DNA from: Nitrobacteraceae bacterium AZCC 2146
GTDB lineage: Bacteria > Pseudomonadota > Alphaproteobacteria > Rhizobiales > Xanthobacteraceae
Reading direction: 5' to 3'
DNA: 64,000 nucleotides
NCBI GenBank assembly: GCA_036924855.1
Contig: JBAGRP010000001.1
Coordinates: 6,870,001 to 6,934,000, forward strand
Position 1 is the first letter of the stretch. Every line of letters starts with the position of its first letter. Below the pieces are notes generated by a model. The model did no database searches and was not told the DNA's origin. It saw only the letters and a list, made by a program, of their open reading frames with translations. Position numbers and translations under genes: made by a program. Of the stretch, positions 53,476 through 61,710 are shown piece after piece.

Positions 53476-54101
53476 GCACAGTTGCACTGACGGAAGCGCA
53501 TCATGGCTCCGCCGCCGGCCGCGAGTGGAGTGGCTCCGCGCCCAAGCGGATCGTCACCGGCTACGGTTTCTGGATCTTCATTCTCAGCGACATGATCATG
53601 TTCGCGGCGTTTTTTGCGACCTACGCCGTTCTGGTTGGGCAGACGGCGGGCGGGCCGACCGGAGACGACCTGTTCGACCTGCGCAATGTCGCGATCGAAA
53701 CCGCATTCCTTCTGGCGTCGAGCTTTACCTGCGGCCTCGCCAGTATCGCGGCCGACACGCGCAACACGAGTGTTTTCCAGACTGCCATGGCCGTCACCTG
53801 CGCCTTCGGCCTCGGCTTTCTCTTCCTTGAAGGGCAGGAATTCGCCAGCCTCGTTGCTGACGGCGCCGGGCCGACGCGCAGCGCGTTTCTGTCGGCGTTC
53901 TTCACGCTGGTGGGCTGCCACGGCCTGCATGTCTCGGCCGGCATCCTGTGGCTGCTGACGATGATGGCGCAGGTCTTCACCAAGGGATTCAGGCCCGACA
54001 TCCAGCGCCGCATCCTGTGCTTCGCGCTGTTCTGGCACGCTCTCGACATCATCTGGATCGCGGTGTTCACCATGGTATACTTGCTGGGAAGCCCAACATG
54101 A
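53472..54101 (+). CDS. cyoC: Cytochrome o quinol oxidase subunit III
   Basis: The 209-residue subunit has five helices and the segments [22 protein letters not shown] and [11 protein letters not shown] conserved in subunit III. It overlaps cyoB and cyoD by four bases each (ATGA). A degenerate copy of its last 60 bases is found near 59.6 kb. Confidence 0.94.
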   Translation: MSTVALTEAHHGSAAGREWSGSAPKRIVTGYGFWIFILSDMIMFAAFFATYAVLVGQTAGGPTGDDLFDLRNVAIETAFLLASSFTCGLASIAADTRNTSVFQTAMAVTCAFGLGFLFLEGQEFASLVADGAGPTRSAFLSAFFTLVGCHGLHVSAGILWLLTMMAQVFTKGFRPDIQRRILCFALFWHALDIIWIAVFTMVYLLGSPT

Positions 54102-54496
54102 CGAATGGATTCGATGAAGCCGTTAATGACACCGACGTCGCGCCTGGCGACGAGCACGCCGACGGCGGTGGCGTCGCCGAGCGGGTCATCGGTTACCTGA
54201 CTGGCCTTGGGCTCGCCATCCTGCTGACGGCGACCTCTTTCTTTGTCGCAGGCACCGATCTCGTATGGCAGCCCAGTATTCCGGTCGCGCTTGTTGTGTT
54301 GGCGATCGCGCAGATGGGCGTGCACCTGGTGTTCTTCCTGCACATCACGACGGGGGCCGACAACACCAATAACGTGCTGGCGCTGGCGTTCGGCATCCTG
54401 ATCGTCTTTCTTGTCATGGGCGGATCGCTCTGGATCATGGCTAACCTCAACCACAACATGATGCAGATGGATCAAATCATGCAGATGCAGCGCTAG
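54098..54496 (+). CDS. cyoD: Cytochrome o quinol oxidase subunit IV
   Basis: The 132-residue protein has three helices (LGLAILLTATSFFVAG, IPVALVVLAIAQMGVHLVFFLHI and LAFGILIVFLVMGGSLWIM). It is the last oxidase subunit and helps stabilise copper binding. Its N-terminal acidic segment [20 protein letters not shown] is also found, in another context, at 59660. No cyoE or haem O synthase gene follows. Confidence 0.92.
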   Translation: MTNGFDEAVNDTDVAPGDEHADGGGVAERVIGYLTGLGLAILLTATSFFVAGTDLVWQPSIPVALVVLAIAQMGVHLVFFLHITTGADNTNNVLALAFGILIVFLVMGGSLWIMANLNHNMMQMDQIMQMQR

Positions 54497-54653
54497 CGGG
54501 GGTATGGGCGCTCAGGCTCATCTCGGGGGTCACCCCGACTTCCCAAGTCGACTACCTGATGAAGCTGCAAGAACGATACAAGAGCAGTAATCCTCGGCAA
54601 GCGGCGTCTTGCTCGGTGAATTAGAATCAAGATCACTCGACAGGAGAAGCGCA

Positions 54654-54963
54654 ATGACATTCGCGGCAGAAAAGGCGTTCACAATCGATGGACTCCGCAT
54701 TCCCGACACCAGACTCGTCCGTGAGATCACAGAGTTGGTCCGGGATACCGAGCCGCGACGCGCGCCGCGAAGCGGTGGTGCACGCGCATCCGCGCAACGG
54801 ACAATTCAAGGAAGACATCATCCAGGCGTTCTACGACGGCATCAGGCACAAGCCCAACACGACATTCGGCAACGTCAAGGCCGACGTGCTCGCGGACAAG
54901 GACCCGGCCTTCAGGCGCGGCAATTTCTGCAGCGTAATACGCGGATCGGCCTGGAGGGGCTGA
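54654..54963 (+). pseudogene. HD-domain hydrolase gene with an internal deletion
   Basis: The first 34 residues (MTFAAEKAFTIDGLRIPDTR, LVREITELVRDTEP) and, in another frame, the last 67 (DARREAVVHAHPRNGQFKED, PNTTFGNVKADVLADKDP, GNFCSVIRGSAWRG) match the two ends of a roughly 200-residue HD phosphohydrolase-like protein. The whole metal-binding HD core between them is absent, and the junction near 54750-54757 is out of frame. AGGAG still precedes the ATG. It cannot be catalytic. Confidence 0.75.
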
Positions 54964-55018
54964 CCGGCAGTGCGCGTTCCGCGCGGCCTGCGCGCCGCCT
55001 TCGAACGGAGGATGCACG

Positions 55019-56308
55019 ATGACCGATACTGCCGACATAGATGAGAATACTGCCGCCACATCGCGCCGGCGGTTTCTGTGCAAAAGTGGGGCATTGGTAG
55101 GTGGAGCCGTCATCGCGGGCGGTCTCGCCGGAAGCGAGGCGCTGGGGGCAAGTGAAAGTGCCGACAATTTCCCGCCCAATGTCCCGGAATGGATGAAGAC
55201 GCCCGGCGATCCCATGGGAAGCAATCCTTACGGAACACCTTCGCCGTTCGAGAAGGGTGTCATCAAGAATATCCCAAAGAATCTGTCGCAATACCTATCT
55301 GCGTCTGGGCGGACGCCGCTGCAGGATCTCGACGGCATCATCACGCCGAGCGGACTGTTCTACGAACGCCATCATGCCGGCGTCCCCACGATCGATCCGG
55401 CGCAGCATCGGCTGATGCTGCATGGCCTCGTCGACAAGTCGCTGATCTTTACCATGGACGACATCCGGCGCTTCCCTTCGGAATCGCGTATTCACTTTCT
55501 CGAATGCTCCGGCAATCCCAGCTACAAAAAACCCTACGGCAAGACCGCTTCCGACCTCGTTGGTCTCTTGAGCTGTGCCGAATGGACCGGGGTCAGCCTG
55601 AAACTCGTGCTGCAGGAAGCGGGATTGCAGGCCGGCGCGAAATGGGTGGTCGCCGAAGGCGCGGATGCCGCTGGATTGACACGCAGCATTCCCATCGAAA
55701 AGTGTCTTGATGATGCGATGCTGGTCTATAGCCAGAACGGCGAGCGGCTGCGACCGCAGCAAGGCTATCCTTTACGGCTCTTGTTGCCTGGCTTCGAAGG
55801 CAACATGAACGTGAAGTGGCTGCGTCGTCTGCGCGTCGCCGCTGAGCCCACCTATTCGCGCGAGGAGACCTCGAAATATACCGACCTGATGCCGGACGGT
55901 TCGGCGCGCGATTTCACATTCTACCTGGAAGCCAAATCCATCATCACGCGACCCTCGGGCGGCCAGCGGCTGAGCACACCCGGCTTTCATGAGATCAGCG
56001 GTATCGCCTGGAGCGGCCACGGCAAGATCAGGGGTGTCGATGTCTCGGTCGACGACGGCAAAAGCTGGCAGGAGGCGCAGTTGCAGGAACCGGTGCTGAC
56101 GCGGGCGCTGACCCGCTTCAGGCTTCCATGGCATTGGGACGGCCAGCCGGCCGTCATTCAAAGCCGCGCAACCGATGAGACCGGTTATGTCCAGCCGACG
56201 CTGGCCGAACTTCTCGCGGTTCGCGGCGAAAATTATTACTACCACAACAACGCGATCTGGCCCTGGCGCATCGCAGCCGGCGGCGAGGTGACCAATGCCA
56301 ATGCGTGA
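55019..56308 (+). CDS. soxC: Sulfane/sulfite dehydrogenase molybdenum subunit (SoxC-type)
   Basis: The 429-residue protein has a Tat leader (SRRRFLCKSGALVGG) and the sulfite-oxidase fold: Moco-binding Cys in FLECSGNPSY, TRSIPIEKCLDDAMLVYSQNGE, and a dimerisation domain at the C terminus. The SoxC family oxidises protein-bound sulfane sulfur with a SoxD cytochrome; sulfite dehydrogenases are the close alternative. GGAGG precedes the ATG. The stop lies inside the cytochrome gene (14-base overlap). Confidence 0.88.
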   Translation: MTDTADIDENTAATSRRRFLCKSGALVGGAVIAGGLAGSEALGASESADNFPPNVPEWMKTPGDPMGSNPYGTPSPFEKGVIKNIPKNLSQYLSASGRTPLQDLDGIITPSGLFYERHHAGVPTIDPAQHRLMLHGLVDKSLIFTMDDIRRFPSESRIHFLECSGNPSYKKPYGKTASDLVGLLSCAEWTGVSLKLVLQEAGLQAGAKWVVAEGADAAGLTRSIPIEKCLDDAMLVYSQNGERLRPQQGYPLRLLLPGFEGNMNVKWLRRLRVAAEPTYSREETSKYTDLMPDGSARDFTFYLEAKSIITRPSGGQRLSTPGFHEISGIAWSGHGKIRGVDVSVDDGKSWQEAQLQEPVLTRALTRFRLPWHWDGQPAVIQSRATDETGYVQPTLAELLAVRGENYYYHNNAIWPWRIAAGGEVTNANA

Positions 56309-56858
56309 GCTTCGCATCGCAGCGTTCGCCGTAGTTGCACTGGCGTCCGCGACACCAGCGCAGGCGCAAAGCCCTTACGGCATCGGTCGATCAGCGACGC
56401 CGGCGGAGATCGCGGGCTGGAATATCGATGTCGATCGCTACGGCAACAACCTTCCGCCGGGAAGCGGCAGCGTCAGTCACGGGCATGAGGTTTTCGATCA
56501 GCAATGCGCGGCCTGTCACGGCGCGAAGGGCGAGGGCGGTGTTGGCGATCGGCTGGTCGGCGGGCAGGGCACGCTTGCAACACCAAAGCCGGTGAGAACC
56601 GTCGGCAGCTATTGGCCTTACGCGCCGACATTGTTCGATTATATCCGCCGCGCCATGCCGCAGAACGCGCCGCAATCGCTGAGCAATGACGATGTCTATG
56701 CGGTCTCGGCCTACATCCTCAATCTGAATGGCCTGCTTCCAGCTGACGCGACGCTCGACGCCAAGACGCTCAGTGCTATCAAGATGCCGAACCGAAACAT
56801 GTTCGTCAGCGATCCGCGGCCTGACGTTAAGAACCCGGCGTGTATGACGGGCTGTTGA
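56295..56858 (+). CDS. One-haem SoxD-like cytochrome c
   Basis: The 187-residue periplasmic cytochrome has a signal peptide (ending ATPAQAQ), the CAACH haem motif and a later Met axial region (YIRRAMPQNAPQSL). It aligns with the N-terminal haem domain of SoxD (YGIGRSATPAEIAGWNIDV), but normal SoxD has two haems and about twice this length. The pair thus resembles SoxCD with a single-haem partner. No soxXYZAB genes are in the window. Confidence 0.87.
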   Translation: MPMRELRIAAFAVVALASATPAQAQSPYGIGRSATPAEIAGWNIDVDRYGNNLPPGSGSVSHGHEVFDQQCAACHGAKGEGGVGDRLVGGQGTLATPKPVRTVGSYWPYAPTLFDYIRRAMPQNAPQSLSNDDVYAVSAYILNLNGLLPADATLDAKTLSAIKMPNRNMFVSDPRPDVKNPACMTGC

Positions 56859-56906
56859 GGAAGCCGCCAAGAGTTTGTGAGGTGCCCTCTCTCCGTCGGC
56901 GCAACA

Positions 56907-56922
56907 CTAAACTCTAATTTAT
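56907..56922. promoter_or_regulatory. 16-bp palindrome CTAAACTCTAATTTAT
   Basis: Both halves match well (CTAAAC, ATTTAT). Located 77 bases before the small secreted protein start at 57000, 48 bases after the cytochrome stop. Confidence 0.6.
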
Positions 56923-56999
56923 TTGGGAGCCCGCGGCGTATCACTACGTACGGAATGCAGCTCATCAAAGAGCGATTACCTAACATGGAGAAAATAGTG

Positions 57000-57221
57000 A
57001 TGACCCAACTGAAGATCTTGATGACCGCCGCGGCGCTTCTGGTGCCGCTGGCATCGACGCCGGTATTCGCACAGACCGCCCCTGTCAACGGCCAGACCTA
57101 TGACAATAGCGGCTGGAACGGCTACAACAATACTTGGTTCGACGGCAAGACCTACCGCTCCCATCCCATGCCGCTCGGAGAAGACATCGCCGCCGACGCA
57201 GCCAGTGGCGTTCGCCGCTGA
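57000..57221 (+). CDS. Small secreted hypothetical protein
   Basis: The 73-residue protein has a signal peptide (TAAALLVPLASTPVFAQ) and a mature part with the tandem-like segments DNSGWNGYNNTWFDGKTYRSHPM. GGAG lies eight bases before the ATG. The composition recalls the small protein at 8503-8772. No family recognised. Confidence 0.65.
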   Translation: MTQLKILMTAAALLVPLASTPVFAQTAPVNGQTYDNSGWNGYNNTWFDGKTYRSHPMPLGEDIAADAASGVRR

Positions 57222-57306
57222 AGAAGCACGACTCGCAACTCGAACCAGGGCCCGGGTAAATTGCCGGAGCCTTGGCGACTTTCCCGCAAGCGACGAGGAT
57301 TGAGAC

Positions 57307-57777
57307 ATGCAGCACGTCAGGATGACAAGAACCAATTTCATACGCGAAGCCAGTCCGGGGTCAGCGATCAAACTTGGTGGACAACCGATTCTTCGCATGC
57401 TGGTGTCGTTTTCCGCCGCCTATTTCGCGGGCGCTTTCGTCACCGATATTGCCTACTGGCAGATGCCTGATGTGCTGTGGGAGAGGTTCTCCATCTGGCT
57501 GATCACCGCGGGTCTGATCATCGCGGGCCTTGCTGCCATCGCTTACGTGATCGGCCTTGCAGGCGGCAGACAAATCGATACACCGGCCTGGCCTCGCGTG
57601 ATTGGCTACGCTCTCGCTGTCTTGCTCTCGGTGATAAATGCCTTCGTTCACAGCCGCGATGGTTACACCGCAGTGGTACCGACTGGCCTGATGCTTTCCG
57701 GGCTCGTCGTCGTCGTTCTCTTGTTGACAGCCTGGGTCGCTATGACCCTGGCAAATCGCCGACGCGTTGGAGGATGA
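57307..57777 (+). CDS. DUF2231 membrane protein
   Basis: The 156-residue protein has four membrane helices (MLVSFSAAYFAGAFVTDIAY, ISIWLITAGLIIAGLAAIAYVIG-like, VIGYALAVLLSVINAFVHSRD, LMLSGLVVVVLLLTAWVAM) and a DUF2231-like pattern with FVTDIAYW and NAFVHSRDGY. Many such proteins are encoded beside sorbosone-dehydrogenase-like enzymes; here the next gene is of that type, just two bases after the stop. Role unknown, perhaps an electron-transfer membrane partner. Confidence 0.82.
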   Translation: MQHVRMTRTNFIREASPGSAIKLGGQPILRMLVSFSAAYFAGAFVTDIAYWQMPDVLWERFSIWLITAGLIIAGLAAIAYVIGLAGGRQIDTPAWPRVIGYALAVLLSVINAFVHSRDGYTAVVPTGLMLSGLVVVVLLLTAWVAMTLANRRRVGG

Positions 57778-57779
57778 AC

Positions 57780-59138
57780 ATGATGCACGTCTTCAAAATT
57801 GCACGTTCGGCAAAGCTACCGCGTCTCGCCGCCCTCCTTGTCGCCGTCGCTGGCTTGGGGCTGGCCGGCTGTGACGATCATGCCGGCGACCCGAAAATGC
57901 AGATCGGCGCCAATCCCGTACTGCCCGCGCTGCAGCAGTATCTGATGCCGCCGATGCGGGTCGCAAAAGTCGTCGGATGGGGAAAGGAAACTCCGACGGT
58001 GCCGCAAGGATTGCAGGTCCATGCATTGGCTACCGGCCTTGAGCATCCACGGTCCCTCTACGTTCTCCCCAACGGAGACGTGCTCGTGGTTGAGAGCAAT
58101 GGTCCGAAAGCGCCGATCGACCGGCCCAAGGACATTATCACCGGCTGGGTACAATGGTTCGCCGGCGCCAAAGCAACGGACGCAAACCGTATCACGCTGC
58201 TACGCGGCGCCAATGGCGACGGTACTCCAGAGTTGCGAACCGTGTTTCTGGACCACCTCAACTCGCCCTTCGGCGTCGCTTTGGTTGGCCACGATCTTTA
58301 TGTCGCGAACACCGATGCCATCGTCCGCTATCCGTATCAGGATGGACAAACCAGCATCGCTGCTCCGGGCACCAAGCTCACCGATCTTCCTGGCGGGCCG
58401 ATCGATCATCACTGGACGAAGAGTCTGCTGGCCAGCCCGGATGGCTCCAAGCTCTATGTCGGGGTCGGTTCAAACAGCAACATCGGGGAAAACGGAATCG
58501 GGGCCGAATACGAACGCGCCGCGATCTGGGAGGTCGACCGCGCATCGGGCGCGCATCGCATCTTCGCCGGCGGAGTCCGCAATCCCACCGGGCTGCAGTG
58601 GGAGCCGGAGACCGGCAAACTGTGGGCCATCGCCAACGAACGCGATGAGATCGGGCCCGACCTGGTTCCGGACTACCTGACGTCGGTGAAGGACGGAGGC
58701 TTCTATGGCTGGCCCTATAGCTATTACGGCCAGCACCTGGACCCGCGCATCGTACCGCAGCGGCCCGAACTGGTGGCGTCAGCGATTAAGCCGGACTATG
58801 CGCTAAGCTCCCACGTGGCGCCCTTGGGGCTCGCCATGTACAACGGCACCGATCTTCCCGCAAACTACCGCAGCGGTGCGTTTGTAGGCGAACACGGAAG
58901 CTGGAATCGAACGCCTCTTAACGGCTACAAAGTCGTCTTCGTGCCCTTCGGCGGTGGACGGCCGAGCGGCCCTGCGCAGGACGTCGTCACCGGCTTCCTC
59001 GATGCGAACAATCACGCGCGCGGAAGGCCAGTCGGATTGGCAATCGACCGGACCGGCGGACTGTTGATAGCGGACGACGTGGGAAACACCGTGTGGCGGG
59101 TGTCATCGAAGAATGCCCATTCTGCGTCCAGCAATTGA
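57780..59138 (+). CDS. Sorbosone-dehydrogenase-like beta-propeller lipoprotein
   Basis: The 452-residue product starts with a lipoprotein signal (LVAVAGLGLAGC, lipobox Cys about residue 31) and folds as a six-bladed propeller of the L-sorbosone dehydrogenase / soluble glucose dehydrogenase type: ALATGLEHPRSLYVLPNGDVLV, VLFLDHLNSPFGVALVG-like, HHWTKSLLASPDGSKLYVGVGS, GGVRNPTGLQWEPETGKLWA, NERDEIGPDLVPDYLT and FVGEHGSWNR. Such enzymes may use PQQ. GGAGG lies six bases before ATG 57780, while an earlier in-frame ATG at 57774 is too close to it. An unlinked pqqA gene follows 100 bases downstream, which fits a PQQ-linked role. Confidence 0.85.
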   Translation: MMHVFKIARSAKLPRLAALLVAVAGLGLAGCDDHAGDPKMQIGANPVLPALQQYLMPPMRVAKVVGWGKETPTVPQGLQVHALATGLEHPRSLYVLPNGDVLVVESNGPKAPIDRPKDIITGWVQWFAGAKATDANRITLLRGANGDGTPELRTVFLDHLNSPFGVALVGHDLYVANTDAIVRYPYQDGQTSIAAPGTKLTDLPGGPIDHHWTKSLLASPDGSKLYVGVGSNSNIGENGIGAEYERAAIWEVDRASGAHRIFAGGVRNPTGLQWEPETGKLWAIANERDEIGPDLVPDYLTSVKDGGFYGWPYSYYGQHLDPRIVPQRPELVASAIKPDYALSSHVAPLGLAMYNGTDLPANYRSGAFVGEHGSWNRTPLNGYKVVFVPFGGGRPSGPAQDVVTGFLDANNHARGRPVGLAIDRTGGLLIADDVGNTVWRVSSKNAHSASSN

Positions 59139-59240
59139 CGATAGCAGGCGATCGAACGGCATCGCGCCCGTCGCCACGTTCGGTTCGGGATTTACTATAT
59201 TATACTGCGGCAATCGTGCCGCTGACTTGGGAGTTTTCAA

Positions 59241-59321
59241 ATGGTCTGGAAAGCACCGAAAATCGTTGAAGTGCAGGTTGGCATGGAAATCAATATGTAC
59301 GCCTGCGCGGCGCGCAAATAG
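59241..59321 (+). CDS. pqqA: PQQ precursor peptide PqqA
   Basis: This 26-residue peptide begins MVWKAPKIVEVQVGMEINMY and ends ACAARK, agreeing with PqqA of Bradyrhizobium-type bacteria. The Glu and Tyr joined to make pyrroloquinoline quinone are E16 and Y20, spaced E-x3-Y as required. The start site has GGGAG ten bases upstream. pqqA usually heads pqqBCDE, but no pqqB-E gene lies in the 4.7 kb downstream. The coding capacity is too short for automatic ORF callers. Confidence 0.92.
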   Translation: MVWKAPKIVEVQVGMEINMYACAARK

Positions 59322-59341
59322 CTTCGCGAACCCCTGTTAGG

Positions 59342-59371
59342 CCCAGGAGCAAGTCTTGGCTTGCTCCTGGG
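59342..59371 (+). terminator. Hairpin terminator or attenuator after pqqA
   Basis: A perfect 12-bp stem, CCCAGGAGCAAG with CTTGCTCCTGGG, closes the loop TCTTGG 20 bases after the pqqA stop. There is no T run. In other bacteria a hairpin after pqqA raises pqqA over pqqB transcript; here no pqqB follows. Confidence 0.75.
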
Positions 59372-59473
59372 GACGTTCGAATCTGAATTGCCGCAAAGCG
59401 GAGCGGGCGGCGACCGTCGCCTATTGAATCATCAAACCGTCAGACCAATAGGTACCCGCTGAGGCGCCCGGCC

Positions 59474-59483
59474 GGGGGGGGGG
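59474..59483 (+). repeat. Run of ten G
   Basis: An uninterrupted run of ten G in the spacer between pqqA and the fragment patchwork. Such runs are prone to replication slippage or sequencing error; no gene uses it. Confidence 0.8.
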
Positions 59484-59575
59484 CACGCTGGCAGGTTTCC
59501 CTGGCAATCAACACCACGCCACATGAAGAGCTCGCGATGAACACGATTGCGGAGATCGAGGCCCAGCGACATGTG

Positions 59576-59771
59576 AGCCGTGCTTTGCGCTGTTCTGGCA
59601 CGCCCTCGAAATCATCTGGATCGCGGTGTTCACCGTCGTGTACTTGCCAGGAAGCGCAAAATGACGAATGGATTCGATGAAGCAGTCAATGACACCGACG
59701 TCGCTCCTGGCGACGAGCACGCCGATGGTGGTGGTATCGCCCAGCGGGTCGCCGATTATCTGACCGGACTA
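59576..59771 (+). pseudogene. Duplicated cyoC-cyoD junction fragment
   Basis: The sequence matches 54010-54208 with small changes: the end of cyoC, the ATGA overlap, and the first 35 codons of cyoD ([20 protein letters not shown], then ADYLTGL). It stops abruptly where cyoD would reach its first helix and continues straight into a fragment of the PaoB-like gene on the other strand. Confidence 0.85.
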
Positions 59772-60203
59772 TGAAGCCGGCGAGCGCCGCACAGCCGGAC
59801 CCGGGGGTTGCGCTTGTTGCAGGGTTTTGTGATGTCATAAAAGTAATAACAGCGCGTTCGCTGCAACAAATTTCCGCCAGTGGTGGCCTTGTTGCGCAAC
59901 TGAGCGCTCGCGCCCGCCAGCAACGCACGGCTGAGCACGCCGTAGCGCTGCCGGACGCGTTGGTCGGCTGCGAGATCACTGTTCCGAACCAGCGCGCCGA
60001 CACGTAGACCTCCGTCCGGGGTCTCCTCGATCTTGTCGAGTGGCAGCCGATTGATATCGACCAGCGCCGATGGCGTTTCGATCTGCAGCTTCATCAAGTC
60101 GAGCAGGTTGGTGCCGCCAGCGATGATTTTCGCGCCCGGCTTGACGGCGGCGGCGCCCGCTTGCGCAGCCGAGTCGGCCCGTTGAAAGGTGAAAGCCCCT
60201 CAT
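59772..60203 (-). pseudogene. Broken copy of the PaoB-like FAD subunit gene
   Basis: The N-terminal half of a second FAD-subunit gene is present ([60 protein letters not shown]), very close to 26632-26200. It has one frameshift near the start and another at the CCCGGGGG run after NKRNP, and ends at the cyoD fragment. The conserved ATGA overlap with the upstream 2Fe-2S fragment is kept. Confidence 0.85.
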
Positions 60204-60520
60204 GTCGGCATCTCCGCAGTCTGTTTGATGGCGGCTACAATGTTTGGATAGGCCGCACAGCGGCAGATATTGCCGCTCATCCGCTCGCGGATCTCGGCCT
60301 CGGTGAGTTCAGGTTGCGGGCGTGTCAGGTCCTCGGGTCACATAGCTCGGCATGCCGGTGCGGCTTTCGACGAGCATTCCTGCGGCGGAGAAAATCTGCC
60401 CCGAAGTGCAATTGCCACACTGAAAGCCGTCATGCTCGTAAAGGCCGTTTGCAAAGGGTGCAATTTGTCGCCGTCGGCCAGCCCCTCGATCGTCGTGACC
60501 GATCTCTCCAGGAACAGTTG
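60200..60520 (-). pseudogene. Broken copy of the PaoA-like 2Fe-2S subunit gene
   Basis: Fragments [40 protein letters not shown] and NIVAAIKQTAEMPT match the C-terminal half of the intact subunit at 26629-27303, in two frames. The first [2Fe-2S] domain and the Tat leader are absent. Together with the next fragment it is the remnant of a duplicated pao operon. Confidence 0.82.
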
Positions 60521-60540
60521 GCGAAACAGACGCGAGAGCG

Positions 60541-60680
60541 CTGAACGGAGTCCTCAGCTTCAAGCAGTATATTCTCAAGCCGACGGTGAAGTTCCCCGGT
60601 ATCGAAGAGATGTTGAAGAAGTATCAGGCCAAGGGTCCTGGACTAGTGCTATTGGAGCTGCCGTATCCTCGGCTCGGGAT
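60541..60680 (+). pseudogene. Fragment resembling an ABC-transporter substrate-binding protein
   Basis: About 40 codons, read as LNGVLSFKQYILKPTVKFPG and IEEMLKKYQAKGPG, look like a piece of a branched-chain amino-acid-type periplasmic binding protein. No start, stop or flanking family sequence was found. Confidence 0.45.
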
Positions 60681-61169
60681 ACACCAATTACTGTGAGTTC
60701 GATCAGCTCGAGAGCAACCAGCCTCGGGAGGCGATCTCCGAGAAACCGTCACCAAGCCCCGCGCCTGATGGAATTCAGGATCGATGAAGCTCTGCTGCCC
60801 GGATCCGGGCTGCCGAAGTCCGAATACTTTCGGGCGAGGCGGCAGATTGACGAGCCAGTAAATGCCGACCAACCGATCCACAATGGCAGTCTTGCCAATT
60901 CCGCCCGGTCTGACGATGGTAAGAAAACGCTGCCCCTGAGGGCTGAGCCCCAACATGGGCGCCGGCAGATACTCCTCAGTTCATATCAGTATGGATTACA
61001 TTACCCGAGGCTATGCCCCGCCAAAGTCGCTCCGTCCGTCGTTCCCGGTACTGCGCATTCCGTCTTGTTGTTCCATCTTTTGGCCGCATTGTGCTTCGTG
61101 CAAGGGATGGCCTTGAAGGCCAAGGGGCCGTACGTTGCCACGCGGCTGTGAATTCGAAGGAGCAGCGAA
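60681..61169. other. Fragment region before msrA
   Basis: On the minus strand near 60880-60956 the reading RFLTIVRPGGIGKTAIV resembles the P-loop of a regulator-type ATPase (normally VGPGGIGKTT), but with altered residues and no continuation. Otherwise no gene is recognised up to the ribosome binding site (GAAGGAG) of msrA. Confidence 0.4.
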
Positions 61170-61709
61170 ATGACTTTCTCGACCGAACGTGCAGTTCTCG
61201 CAGGCGGCTGCTTCTGGGGCGTTCAAGATCTGTTACGTCGCTATCCCGGCGTGATTTCCACTCGGGTCGGCTACACCGGCGGCGATGTCGCTAACGCGAC
61301 CTACCGCAACCACGGAAATCACGCCGAAGCGATCGAGATCGGTTTCGACCCGCAGAAGATCAGCTACCGGCAGCTACTGGAGTTTTTCTTTCAGATCCAC
61401 GATCCGAGCACATTGAATCGTCAGGGCAACGACAGGGGTGCCAGCTACCGGTCGGCAATCTTCTACACAAACGACGAACAGAAGCGGGTAGCGGAAGACA
61501 CGATCGCCGATGTGGACGCCTCCGGCCTTTGGCCAGGCAGGGTCGTCACAGAGATTGCGCCGGTCGGCCCCTTCTGGCCGGCCGAACCCGAACATCAGGA
61601 TTACCTAGAGCGATATCCGGACGGTTATACATGTCATTTCATTCGGCCGGGCTGGAGGCTGCCGCGGCGGGAGGAAGCGGGCCGGGCGGTGGCGGGCGAG
61701 GCCCAGTAG
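61170..61709 (+). CDS. msrA: Peptide methionine sulfoxide reductase MsrA
   Basis: The 179-residue enzyme has the catalytic GGCFWG motif (Cys about residue 14) and the segments [16 protein letters not shown] and [16 protein letters not shown] of MsrA. It repairs oxidised methionine in proteins using thioredoxin. The stop is one base from the next ATG, so the two genes are co-transcribed. AAGGAG lies before the ATG. Confidence 0.95.
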   Translation: MTFSTERAVLAGGCFWGVQDLLRRYPGVISTRVGYTGGDVANATYRNHGNHAEAIEIGFDPQKISYRQLLEFFFQIHDPSTLNRQGNDRGASYRSAIFYTNDEQKRVAEDTIADVDASGLWPGRVVTEIAPVGPFWPAEPEHQDYLERYPDGYTCHFIRPGWRLPRREEAGRAVAGEAQ

Positions 61710-61710
61710 C

